64,000 nucleotides of DNA from CAYVVD01 sp964454975 (GTDB lineage: Bacteria; Bacteroidota; Ignavibacteria; Kapaibacteriales; UBA2268), in NCBI GenBank assembly GCA_964454975.1, contig CAYVVD010000016.1, positions 1 to 64,000 on the forward strand. Direction: 5' to 3'. Positions 17,977 to 25,948 of the stretch are shown here, piece after piece. How positions within the stretch are numbered: position 1 is the stretch's first letter; each line of letters starts with the position of its first letter. Made by a program: the position numbers and the translations under genes. The notes beneath the pieces were generated by a model. It saw only the letters and a program-made list of their open reading frames with translations, was not told the origin of the DNA and searched no databases.

Positions 17977-20802
17977 TTAATTGGTTTTATCTTCAGGATA
18001 AAGAATAAACTGCTTGAGGCTGTTAAAGTTGAAGTACTTATTGGCAGCGTCTTTAATTTGTTGTTTTGTTAATCTGTCTGCCATATCAGGAATTTTTTCA
18101 ATGTTAGACATATCCATACCATTCATGTGGTACATCCTGAGGTTGTTCAGCCAGAAACGATTTTCCTTTTTGCTCGTTTCGAAAGTCCTCTTTTGGGTTT
18201 CAATGATCTTAGTCATGTATTCTTCTTCCGGGAGTTCGTCCTTCATGCTTTGTATTACTTTTTTCAACTCACCGATTAATTCTTCAACACGCAATGGATC
18301 GCAACCAAACGAGAAAGTAATTGTATAGCCCTGGTATGGATGATTCTCGAAGGAGGGATAGCATCCGACACCATAAACACCGCTTTTGTCTTCACGCATC
18401 ACTTCACGAAGTTTAATATTTGCTACTTCGCATAGAGATTTCAATACATGCCGGTTGTATTCTCCATATTCAAAATCGCCGTTCATTACCATGTAAACAT
18501 AGCTCTTTGGGTCAACCCCTTTGTAAATCTCTTTCTTAGCAGCAGTTTTTGGTGGACGCACTCCCCTGTCCCTGTAATTTGGAGCTTTTTCTTTTGATGG
18601 CAACGAACCAATATATTTCTCTACCATCGGCCTGAATTTTACCACATCAATGTTGCCAACGAAGAAAAATGTGATGCCGTTTGCATTGCTGAACATACTT
18701 TTGTAGAAGTTATATGCCTCATCAAGATTAATTTTGTCCAACATTTCTTCTGTCATCGGTTTGCTTCGTTCATCATAGTTGCTCAGAAAATATTGGATTG
18801 AATCAATAAGCGGCTTATAAGGTGAGTTTTTACTGTCCCTTATCCTCTGCTTTTGTATTGTCATAAATGCTTCAAGCGCTTCTTTGTCCTTGCGTGGCTG
18901 ATTAAAGTAAAGGTTAATGAGTTGCATCATTGTTTCAATGTCTTCCGGGGAACAACTTCCGTACATTCCCTGTCCGATGTCCCAGATGGACGGGCTGACA
19001 TTTACTAACTTACCGGCAAGTTTCTTTTCGAGAGTAATCTGGCTGAAGTCGCCAACTCCTCCCCTGTTGGCAATCCTTGCAGCATATTCAGCTGAAAGCC
19101 ACTTTGCGTCGTCACTAATGGATGAACCGCCAAACTGGTAGGAGCTAAGAAGGATTTCATCTTCCTTAAAGTCAGTTTTCTTAACAATTACTGTGGCACC
19201 ATTTGAGAGTTTCCACTCGTAAGAGCCGATACCTTCAATCACCTTTTCACCGGTGACTTTGCCGGGAATTATACTGGCTGAAAACAATGGTGCGTCTGAA
19301 ACTTCATCAACATAAGGCTCGAGTTTGCTGTTACGTATCTGATTGTAAACATCAAGAAGTTCCTTTTCGGTTGGTACATTAAGCCCTTCCTTTTGAAGTG
19401 AACTAAGCATAATTACCATATTTTCGTTTTTCAGGAAATCCCGCGTAGTTTTCATCACTTCATCTGCAGAAATACCGGGCATCCATTTGTGGTAGAGTTT
19501 TTGCTCTGATTCGATTCCGGGGATTGATTCATTTTCAAAGAAATTCCTAATATATTCTTCAGCATAATTTACTGATTCAGTTTTCTCGCGTTCATTGTAA
19601 TATTGGTCAATCATTCTGAGCATCTCAGCTTTTGCCCTTTCAAGCTCGGTATCAGTAAAACCATTCTGGTAAGCACGGAATAATTCTGTAAGTACAGCAT
19701 TGTATCCGGTCATAATATCCTCCATATTCAGGCCCGCAGCAACATTCATGGCCTTCTGGAAGCCCATTGCCTCACCATTGTAAACATAGGCATACTGGAA
19801 TGGGGGAGTACCGGTTTTAGTCAGGTCGGCCAGGCGCTGGTTAAGCATCTGAGTGAATAAGTTAACAACAATATCTTGCCGGTAGAAACCGTATGTGCCA
19901 TCATTTTCCCTGTCGTGCTTGAAGGCAAGGGTTACACTTGCACTTGTCATCTCGGGGTCAATGGCAACAGATGCTTTTAATTCCTTATGGAATGGGACTT
20001 TGTATTTTTTATACTCCCTTGGGTTAGCCGGCATTTTAATATTGCTAAAGTGCTTTTTGACAAGGCCTTCTGCTTTATTTATATCAATATCGCCAACAAC
20101 GATAACAGCGAACATATCCGGCCTGTACCAGTCTTTATAATATCTCTTGAATACATCATATGGAGCATTTTTCAAAATAGCTGTATCGCCGATTGTGTAT
20201 CTGTCAACATATCGCGAGCCGGCGGCAAATTCTTCCAGGTGTTCAAGGTAGGTTCTTTCGTATGCACCCCTGCGAAGCCTCCATTCTTCAACCACAACTC
20301 CTCTTTCCTTATCAATTTCTTCGTGGTCAAAGGAAATGTTATGTGCCCAGTCTTCAAGCACCTGGAACCCCTGGGCGATAAGTTTTTCATCGTCGGTAGG
20401 AACCTGTAGCTTATAAACAGTTTCATTGTACCATGTATGGGCGTTAAGGTCTGCGCCAAAACGGACACCGGTTTTTTCGAGGAAATTAATCAGGCTGTCT
20501 TTCGGGAAATTTTTTGTTCCGTTGAACGCCATGTGTTCGATAAAATGTGCTAACCCTTTCTGGTCATCATCCTCGTGGTTAGAGCCGCATTTGAAAGGCA
20601 TTCGAAGAGTCATCCTGTTTTCAGGTTTGGGGTTGTATTTGATGTAATACTTAATCCCGTTTTCTAAAGTCCCAATTTTGATTTTTGGATCTGCCGGTAT
20701 TTTCTCCTGCAGGTTTTTATATTCGGAATTATCGGCAAATATCTTCCCGATAGATACAAATAACAATGCAATAAGCGCCATACTTGTCAGGTGTCGCTTC
20801 AT
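17977..20802 (-). CDS. Periplasmic M16 zinc metalloprotease (pitrilysin family, two-module)
   Basis: 941 residues, the usual size for two fused M16 modules. A signal peptide covers about residues 1-23. The inverted zinc motif H-x-x-E-H is HFIEH (86-90), within GLAHFIEHMAFNGTKNFP. The distal glutamate region (ERGVVVEEWRLRR) follows near 163. The second module (about 520-930) lacks the zinc motif, as expected for the inactive half. It probably degrades peptides in the periplasm. The start is supported by AAGGAG (20810-20815) seven bases before the ATG. Confidence 0.92.
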   Translation of the reverse strand: MKRHLTSMALIALLFVSIGKIFADNSEYKNLQEKIPADPKIKIGTLENGIKYYIKYNPKPENRMTLRMPFKCGSNHEDDDQKGLAHFIEHMAFNGTKNFPKDSLINFLEKTGVRFGADLNAHTWYNETVYKLQVPTDDEKLIAQGFQVLEDWAHNISFDHEEIDKERGVVVEEWRLRRGAYERTYLEHLEEFAAGSRYVDRYTIGDTAILKNAPYDVFKRYYKDWYRPDMFAVIVVGDIDINKAEGLVKKHFSNIKMPANPREYKKYKVPFHKELKASVAIDPEMTSASVTLAFKHDRENDGTYGFYRQDIVVNLFTQMLNQRLADLTKTGTPPFQYAYVYNGEAMGFQKAMNVAAGLNMEDIMTGYNAVLTELFRAYQNGFTDTELERAKAEMLRMIDQYYNEREKTESVNYAEEYIRNFFENESIPGIESEQKLYHKWMPGISADEVMKTTRDFLKNENMVIMLSSLQKEGLNVPTEKELLDVYNQIRNSKLEPYVDEVSDAPLFSASIIPGKVTGEKVIEGIGSYEWKLSNGATVIVKKTDFKEDEILLSSYQFGGSSISDDAKWLSAEYAARIANRGGVGDFSQITLEKKLAGKLVNVSPSIWDIGQGMYGSCSPEDIETMMQLINLYFNQPRKDKEALEAFMTIQKQRIRDSKNSPYKPLIDSIQYFLSNYDERSKPMTEEMLDKINLDEAYNFYKSMFSNANGITFFFVGNIDVVKFRPMVEKYIGSLPSKEKAPNYRDRGVRPPKTAAKKEIYKGVDPKSYVYMVMNGDFEYGEYNRHVLKSLCEVANIKLREVMREDKSGVYGVGCYPSFENHPYQGYTITFSFGCDPLRVEELIGELKKVIQSMKDELPEEEYMTKIIETQKRTFETSKKENRFWLNNLRMYHMNGMDMSNIEKIPDMADRLTKQQIKDAANKYFNFNSLKQFILYPEDKTN

Positions 20803-20886
20803 TTCTGTTCTCCTTTATCAGTATTATTAGTCAAGATATAATTAGCAGTACTTTTTAAATCGAAAATAGTTTCAGAAGTTATAGTA

Positions 20887-20898
20887 TTAACTAGTTAA
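20887..20898. promoter_or_regulatory. Perfect 12-base palindrome before crtZ
   Basis: TTAACTAGTTAA reads the same on both strands. It lies in the 153-base divergent gap between the M16 protease and crtZ, 57 bases before the crtZ start. It may be an operator for a dimeric regulator; no binding protein can be named. Confidence 0.35.
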
Positions 20899-20955
20899 AA
20901 ACAATAAAAAAATGCAGTTTCGTGGTTAATGAATAAAATTTAATGCATAACATTA

Positions 20956-21405
20956 ATGTTTGAACTATCTATAGTTTTGCTTGTATTTTTCTTTATGGAG
21001 TTTGTTGCCTGGTTTACCCACAAGTATATCATGCACGGCTTCCTGTGGTTTCTTCACTATGACCACCATAATACAACAGGAAAATTCTTCCAGAAAAACG
21101 ATGCTTTCTTCCTGATTTTTGCAATTCCGAGCAGCATTTTGATGATACTTGGATTTACCGATGGTGGCGATATCAAGCTCTGGATTGGAACCGGGATACT
21201 TTTCTATGGCATAGCTTATTTTCTTGTCCATGAAGTACTGATTCACCAGAGATTCAAAAAGCTTAGGAAATTTCTTTTTGGGAAAGCCAAACATCCTTAT
21301 TTAAGAGGCCTTTTGAAAGCACATTATGCCCACCACGCTAAACTCGAAAAAGAAGGCGGTGTTTCGTTCGGTATGCTCATTGTTTTCCCAAAATATTTCA
21401 GGTGA
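20956..21405 (+). CDS. crtZ: Beta-carotene hydroxylase (CrtZ type)
   Basis: 149 residues, small and membrane-bound. All four histidine clusters of the fatty-acid-hydroxylase/CrtZ fold are present: HKYIMH (22-27), HYDHH (34-38), HEVLIHQR (about 94-101) and HYAHH (about 121-125). These bind the di-iron centre. The enzyme hydroxylates the beta-ionone rings of beta-carotene, giving zeaxanthin. The lycopene cyclase follows one base later, so the pair is one operon for the end of the carotenoid pathway. Confidence 0.9.
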   Translation: MFELSIVLLVFFFMEFVAWFTHKYIMHGFLWFLHYDHHNTTGKFFQKNDAFFLIFAIPSSILMILGFTDGGDIKLWIGTGILFYGIAYFLVHEVLIHQRFKKLRKFLFGKAKHPYLRGLLKAHYAHHAKLEKEGGVSFGMLIVFPKYFR

Positions 21406-21406
21406 T

Positions 21407-22072
21407 ATGAAATATACTTACCTCCTGCTTAACCTGCTCACAATATTAGTCCCTCTAATAATGAGTTTTGAGAAAAAAATATTCTTTAGGCAGCATTGGA
21501 AGCATGTATTTATATCAATATCAATCGTTGGCGCTTTATTTTTAATTTGGGATGTGATATTCACCGGTTTAGGTGTTTGGGAATTCAACAGCGATTATAT
21601 TATTGGAATATATTTCCTCGATTTACCTCTTGAAGAATGGCTTTTTTTTGTTACAGTACCATTTGCCTGCGTTTTTATCTACGAAGTCCTCAGTATTGTA
21701 AAATTTTCTGATTTTGCAAATCAATTTTCCCGGGTGTTACTGATAATTCTCTCAGCTACTTTATTAATCATTGCAATCCTCAATACCGAAAAGTTGTATA
21801 CAACCAGTACCTTCTTTTTACTTGCGCTTATTTTAGTATATTACGTATTAGTATCAAAAGCAAAATCCCCCGCGAGGTTTATATCGGGCTATTTATTAGC
21901 GCTTATTCCATTCTTTATTATTAATGGATTGCTAACAGGGTTTCCGGTTGTCATATATAACAATGAGGAAAATCTTGGTATAAGGTTATTTACAATTCCC
22001 CTTGAAGATATTTTTTATGGAATGCTTTTGGTTTTGGGAAATATAATGATATTTGACAGGCTTAAGAACTGA
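21407..22072 (+). CDS. Lycopene cyclase, fused CrtYc-CrtYd type
   Basis: 221 residues from the ATG at 21407, one base after the crtZ stop. Six or seven hydrophobic helices are present. It contains two copies of the lycopene-cyclase-domain signature, LPLEEWLFF (about 66-74) and IPLEDIFYG (about 196-204), so it is the fused form of the heterodimeric CrtYc/CrtYd cyclase seen in Bacteroidota, archaea and fungi. It forms the beta-ionone rings from lycopene. No phytoene synthase or desaturase is nearby. Its last 11 bases overlap the end of the convergent sigma-54 activator. Confidence 0.85.
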   Translation: MKYTYLLLNLLTILVPLIMSFEKKIFFRQHWKHVFISISIVGALFLIWDVIFTGLGVWEFNSDYIIGIYFLDLPLEEWLFFVTVPFACVFIYEVLSIVKFSDFANQFSRVLLIILSATLLIIAILNTEKLYTTSTFFLLALILVYYVLVSKAKSPARFISGYLLALIPFFIINGLLTGFPVVIYNNEENLGIRLFTIPLEDIFYGMLLVLGNIMIFDRLKN

Positions 22073-23264
22073 GCCCGTATTCCTGAATTTTCCTGTAGAG
22101 TGTTCTTTCGCTTATACCCAAAGCATCGGCAGCCTGCCGGCGGTTTCCTTCGAACTTTATCAACGATTTTTCAATCATTCTGCGTTCCATTTCTGCTATT
22201 GTGGTGATTTCGGGCTTTTGTTCGAAATCGTATTCTTTTATCTCTTCGTACTCAGAAACCTGATTTTGCATTGAGCTCTGGGTTTCCTTTATCTCTTCAA
22301 TTTCAGAATGTATAAGGTGAAGGCCTCTTTTAATTGCAAGTATTTCGCTTTTTATCTCCAGCAGAGTCTTAAAAATTAATCCCAGCTCAAAATTGTTTAC
22401 TTCATCCCTTTGCTCGAAGGGAACCAGTGAAGCAAATTCATTATTTTCCTTTACATGAGGAGGCAGCGAGGGCTTAATATATTTCCTTAGTAATTCAGCT
22501 GAAATATAATCTGTCTTTTCGAGTGTAATTAGAGTTTCAACCAGGTTTTTCAGTTCCCTTATGTTCCCGTTCCAGGGCATTCCTTTTAGTATTGAAACAG
22601 CATCTTCCGAAGCACCTTTATACTCAATGCCAAGTTTTTTTGTGTATCTTTTTGCAAAGTAATCTATTAACAAAGGAATGTCTTCAGAATGATCGCGCAG
22701 AACCGGTAATTCGATATGCACATTATTCAGCCTGAAGAATAAATCCTGCCTGAAATTCCCCCTGTTGACTTCCTCTTCCAGATTGCGATTGGTAGCTGCA
22801 ATTATCCTGACATCTACTTTTTTCAAAGCTGTAGAGCCAAGCCGTGAAAATTCACCGGATTCGAGTACACGCAGCAGCTTTACCTGGGTGCCGAGAGGCA
22901 TTTCGCCAATTTCGTCGAGGAATATTGTTCCCTTGTCTGCATCTTCAAAAAAACCCTTTCGTTGTTCGTAGGCGCCTGTGAATGCTCCTTTCTCATGGCC
23001 GAACAGTTCGGATTCAAGTAATGTTTCAGGGATAGCACCGCAATTAACACTCAGTATCGTCTGCTTGCTTCTCTTGCTCAGACCGTGGATTGCCTGTGCG
23101 AACACTTCTTTTCCCGTACCGGTATCTCCGGTGATTAGCACAGATAAATCCGTGGGAGCCGCCTGGACGATTAGTTTAAGAGCATCCTGGATTGGTTTGG
23201 AAACACCTATGATTCCAAACTTGTCTTGTACTGATATTAAATAGTCTGAACCCGGATTAGCCAT
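22062..23264 (-). CDS. Sigma-54-dependent transcriptional activator without sensory domain
   Basis: 400 residues from the ATG at 23264, two bases after the previous stop; an ATG at 23288 would overlap it. The AAA+ core shows Walker A GDTGTGKE (46-53), the sigma-54 contact loop GAFTGA (93-98), Walker B GTIFLDE (112-118) and the sensor region around AATNRNLEEE. A Fis-type helix-turn-helix ends the protein (NRRQAADALGISERTLYRKI). Only about 15 residues precede the AAA+ domain, so there is no receiver, GAF or PAS module and control must come from a partner, as in PspF. It is the last gene of a four-gene operon. Confidence 0.9.
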   Translation of the reverse strand: MANPGSDYLISVQDKFGIIGVSKPIQDALKLIVQAAPTDLSVLITGDTGTGKEVFAQAIHGLSKRSKQTILSVNCGAIPETLLESELFGHEKGAFTGAYEQRKGFFEDADKGTIFLDEIGEMPLGTQVKLLRVLESGEFSRLGSTALKKVDVRIIAATNRNLEEEVNRGNFRQDLFFRLNNVHIELPVLRDHSEDIPLLIDYFAKRYTKKLGIEYKGASEDAVSILKGMPWNGNIRELKNLVETLITLEKTDYISAELLRKYIKPSLPPHVKENNEFASLVPFEQRDEVNNFELGLIFKTLLEIKSEILAIKRGLHLIHSEIEEIKETQSSMQNQVSEYEEIKEYDFEQKPEITTIAEMERRMIEKSLIKFEGNRRQAADALGISERTLYRKIQEYGLSS

Positions 23265-23266
23265 TA

Positions 23267-23746
23267 TCAAAGCTCTTTCTTCGACCATTCTTCCCAGCCG
23301 CCGGTGAATAGGAACACATGCTCAAAGCCGTTATTTATCAAATCCTCGGCAATCATGTGGCTCAGGTCGCAGGTGCCGCCATCACAATAAACAACAATTT
23401 TCTTTTCAAACGGCAGGGAATATATTTTCTCAAATTTTTCTTCTTCATTCATATATGGGTAGATATTTACAGCATCGCCGATGTTGCCCATTTCGTAATC
23501 CCGGGGTTCGCGAGCGTCCACAAAGATAAAATCTGGGTTGATTACAAGCTTTCGAACCTGTTCAAGAGTCAGAGTCTTTTCAAGATTTTCTTTTGCATTT
23601 CCTGAATCCACACCCAGGAGAGAATCAGTAACTACCTGTTCAGATTTATCCTTCGGCAGTAATGGCAATGGCTTGGGCTGCAACGCATTATAAATCAAAC
23701 CAACTGCCGATGCCACAATTATTATCGCTATTGCTTCTTTTATCAT
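23267..23746 (-). CDS. Membrane-anchored rhodanese-like protein
   Basis: 159 residues. An N-terminal transmembrane helix (about 4-22) is followed by a linker and one rhodanese domain from about residue 60. The family landmark VDAREPRDYEMGNI is at 76-89, and the catalytic loop YCDGGTCDLS has the active cysteine C121. The second cysteine C126 in the loop is unusual and could form a disulfide. It may transfer sulfur or act as a thiol/redox module at the membrane. It lies between a J-domain gene (1-base gap) and the sigma-54 activator (2-base gap). Confidence 0.8.
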   Translation of the reverse strand: MIKEAIAIIIVASAVGLIYNALQPKPLPLLPKDKSEQVVTDSLLGVDSGNAKENLEKTLTLEQVRKLVINPDFIFVDAREPRDYEMGNIGDAVNIYPYMNEEEKFEKIYSLPFEKKIVVYCDGGTCDLSHMIAEDLINNGFEHVFLFTGGWEEWSKKEL

Positions 23747-23747
23747 A

Positions 23748-24143
23748 TTAAACTATATTTTGTGCCTTTAAGTAACTATATGCGTCATTAATATCCTTTG
23801 TCTTTTTCTCTGCCAATTCCTTTAGTTCTTCGCCAAGTGATGCCACTTTGTCCGGGTGATACTTGGCTACAAGCTTTTTGTATGTAGATTTAATTTCATC
23901 CTTTGAAGCCCCGGAATCTATCCTGAGAATTGAATATGCCCTTTCCTTAGACATCCTCATATTTTCATTAGAGCCAGCCTCATTCTTCCGGCGTTCTTCC
24001 CTCCTTGAACCAAAGCTGTTAAGCTCGTCTATGATTTTCTTTAATTCTCCATCTTTGGTTTGAAGACCGGCTTTAGTTCTACCGGAATCAACATCGTTGA
24101 TGTACGAGCTTGCAATTCGTTGTATTCTTTTAAATATACCCAT
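23748..24143 (-). CDS. J-domain protein (DnaJ-like co-chaperone)
   Basis: 131 residues. The J domain is C-terminal (about 68-128) and has the essential HPD tripeptide at 96-98. The first 60 residues are charged and helical and resemble no known domain. There are no zinc-finger or client-binding domains of full DnaJ. It probably recruits an Hsp70 to a specific client. Its start codon overlaps the stop of the LOG-family gene (TAATG), so the two are translationally coupled. Confidence 0.85.
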   Translation of the reverse strand: MGIFKRIQRIASSYINDVDSGRTKAGLQTKDGELKKIIDELNSFGSRREERRKNEAGSNENMRMSKERAYSILRIDSGASKDEIKSTYKKLVAKYHPDKVASLGEELKELAEKKTKDINDAYSYLKAQNIV

Positions 24144-24640
24144 TACTTAGTTAGTATATTAGTTACATCAGAAATACTATTGGTTGCATATAACTTCATA
24201 TTTAAATTAAAGGGAAAATCTCTTATGAACATTCCCCATTTATCCCCGGTTAAAATCACCGGCCTTTCAGGAATAATTCCTCTTTCGGTCAATGCCCAAA
24301 CTGCGGAAAACTCAAGGAAAGTCCCACTACCGCCTTCAAAGAATACATACGCCTCGCCGAGCTTAATCAAACATTGTAAACGCTCAATATAGTCATTTGT
24401 TTTAATAATCCGGGTGTTGAAGGGATTTGGAGATTTGCCGGTTTCGCCTTGAATAACAACGCCCGTTTTTTCATTATCACAGAACCGGCTTCCCTTGCAG
24501 ACAGCTTCCATCACACCATTATATCCACCGCTTACAATGTTAATACCGTTTTTACCAAGGCACTCTCCAAGCTCCATAGCTTTTTTATACAACTCAGAGT
24601 CCGGTTCGCATTTCCCGCTTCCAAAAATACATATATCCAT
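24143..24640 (-). CDS. LOG-family / lysine-decarboxylase-like nucleotide-binding protein
   Basis: 165 residues, a single Rossmann-like domain. It has the early strand CIFGSGK, the segment SGGYNGVMEA (37-46) and the family motif E-G-G-S-G-T-F-L-E (102-110), which corresponds to PGGxGTxxE of cytokinin-activating LOG proteins and the TIGR00725 group. LOG enzymes cleave nucleoside 5'-monophosphates to base and ribose phosphate. The family's usual proline at the first position is a glutamate here, so activity is not assured. It is the first gene of the LOG/J-domain/rhodanese/activator operon. Confidence 0.75.
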   Translation of the reverse strand: MDICIFGSGKCEPDSELYKKAMELGECLGKNGINIVSGGYNGVMEAVCKGSRFCDNEKTGVVIQGETGKSPNPFNTRIIKTNDYIERLQCLIKLGEAYVFFEGGSGTFLEFSAVWALTERGIIPERPVILTGDKWGMFIRDFPFNLNMKLYATNSISDVTNILTK

Positions 24641-24725
24641 TTCAACTCTATACTTATGATTCTGACAAAAATTAATCTAAATAAGACTCACTTACAAATT
24701 CATATTCACAATTGCTATGCATTAC

Positions 24726-24760
24726 TTGTTCTATAACACAAATTGTTTTAAAAGAACAAT
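24726..24760. promoter_or_regulatory. Nested inverted repeats upstream of CI-like regulator
   Basis: TTGTTCT (24726-24732) pairs with AGAACAA (24753-24759), and ATTGTT (24742-24747) with AACAAT (24755-24760). They lie in the divergent gap between the LOG operon and the CI-like regulator, about 100 bases before its start. This is a possible operator for autoregulation; the arms are short and the region is AT-rich. Confidence 0.3.
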
Positions 24761-24861
24761 CAGATATTATTATTTATTGGAAAATTAATATCATTTAATT
24801 AAGTTATGCTTTCGCAAAGGTTAATTTATTTATATGTTTTTTTCAATATAAGAGCTCAGTT

Positions 24862-25602
24862 ATGGAAAAACGTTCTGAACGACTGAAACACTTTCTGAAA
24901 GTGTGCTACGACAAAAATGCAATGAAGCTCGCCAAAAAGCTTGAAGAAATTATCGGCAGGGAGCTTTCACGGCAAAACATGTCCCATTACATGAACACCG
25001 AAAAACCAAGTACGCAACTGGTAAACTGGCTGTTCGATGCGGGTATGAATTCCAATTACTACCTGTATGGTATTGGTGATATGTTTGCCGAAAACGAAAT
25101 AGGGAGGTTGCTACGCAAGAAGTATGCTTCACCAGACACAGTGGAGAATGCTGAGGAAATGATGAGCGAAGGCGGCTTTTCTGACAAGGATATCCAGAAG
25201 ATTATGAGAGACTGGATTGTTTACAACTTTAGCTCTGTTAGCAATTTTGCGCTTGCCCAGGGCGAGGATTTCGACCTAATCAACCACTACATGAACGGCG
25301 AAAAGGAACTGGATGATACTTTCATTATCATCATGCGTACTGCCGGTTTCAACTTTGCCGGCTTGTTCTACGAAGGCCAATCGCTTTACCTGGACAGTCC
25401 CGAAGGCCAGGCATTAAAAGCAAGGCACGAGAGCCGCGGCAAAACAGCTATGGGCTCACCGAGTTTTACGGCTGTTGCGGACATCAGGTCCACTTACAAC
25501 AAAGAATTCCTGCAGCAGGTTATTGAAGAAGTCCTGCAGAGGGGCGAATCCGAGCCGAGGAGGCAGTATGGAACCCCATCCAAATATTACAAGAGAAGGT
25601 AA
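24862..25602 (+). CDS. Orphan regulator with two CI-repressor-like helix-turn-helix units
   Basis: 246 residues. Residues about 5-78 look like a CI-type DNA-binding domain, with a helix-turn-helix region (LAKKLEEIIG to NMSHYMNTEKP) and the downstream signature NSNYYLYGIGDMFAEN, close to the N-x-x-W-L-L-x-G-x-G-x-M-F of phage repressors. A second, diverged copy follows at about 115-182 (NFALAQGEDF, HYMNGEKEL, NFAGLFYEGQSL). There is no LexA-type peptidase domain. The C-terminus is basic (PRRQYGTPSKYYKRR). No phage genes surround it, and a strong terminator follows. It is probably a domesticated DNA-binding protein, with no known target. Confidence 0.6.
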   Translation: MEKRSERLKHFLKVCYDKNAMKLAKKLEEIIGRELSRQNMSHYMNTEKPSTQLVNWLFDAGMNSNYYLYGIGDMFAENEIGRLLRKKYASPDTVENAEEMMSEGGFSDKDIQKIMRDWIVYNFSSVSNFALAQGEDFDLINHYMNGEKELDDTFIIIMRTAGFNFAGLFYEGQSLYLDSPEGQALKARHESRGKTAMGSPSFTAVADIRSTYNKEFLQQVIEEVLQRGESEPRRQYGTPSKYYKRR

Positions 25603-25606
25603 TTGT

Positions 25607-25635
25607 AAAAAACCCCGCCAAAAGCGGGGTTTTTT
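25607..25635. terminator. Bidirectional Rho-independent terminator
   Basis: CCCCGC (25613-25618) pairs with GCGGGG (25624-25629) around CAAAA, flanked by an A run on the left and a T run on the right that extend the stem. It ends the CI-like regulator on the plus strand and could stop the uvrB operon on the minus strand about 310 bases after its last stop. Confidence 0.88.
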
Positions 25636-25660
25636 ATTTTATTGGGTTTATATGATTTGT

Positions 25661-25691
25661 TCTCCAAGATTCGCTCTGCTCATCTTGGAGA
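25661..25691. repeat. Perfect 10-base inverted repeat in gene-free stretch
   Basis: TCTCCAAGAT (25661-25670) pairs with ATCTTGGAGA (25682-25691) around an 11-base loop. No T run follows, so it is not a simple terminator. It is part of a 346-base stretch (25603-25948) without a plausible gene. Confidence 0.6.
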
Positions 25692-25695
25692 ATGT

Positions 25696-25761
25696 GTGGG
25701 AGCGAACCGTGGCGAACAAAGAGCTAAACAAAATATTTGCAATACTTCGCTTAGCTCCCAC
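25696..25761. repeat. Long interrupted inverted repeat
   Basis: GTGGGAGC (25696-25703) pairs with GCTCCCAC (25754-25761). An inner GAGCTAA (25721-25727) pairs with TTAGCTC (25751-25757) as an alternative. The short direct repeat GCGAAC also occurs twice on the left. It could fold as RNA or be the remnant of a small inverted-repeat element. Confidence 0.45.
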
Positions 25762-25846
25762 CCATTATTCATACCAATGCCTGTTCACATGTATATTCAT
25801 CGAGTATTTTGAAAGTCTCCCGACTTGGCATCAAAAAACAAGTATG

Positions 25847-25873
25847 ACACATGAAACGTAAATTCGTCTCAAA
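25847..25873 (+). repeat. Interspersed 27-base repeat, copy A
   Basis: This stretch matches the reverse complement of 52771-52797 at 25 of 27 positions, with the shared core AAACGTAAAT followed by CGTCTCAAA. Both copies are in gene-free DNA, about 27 kb apart and in opposite orientation. Copy A lies 76 bases beyond the uvrB stop. Confidence 0.6.
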
Positions 25874-25948
25874 ATTTATTGAAACAACTAATCCTTCAAT
25901 TAACAACTAAGATTTTTTTGCCGAAATTAAAGAAAATCAACTTGTAAA

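Noticed and set aside
25475..25861. 128-codon plus-strand frame overlapping the CI-like gene and the gap after it
   Set aside because: It runs through the terminator hairpin and both inverted repeats and has no protein-like features.
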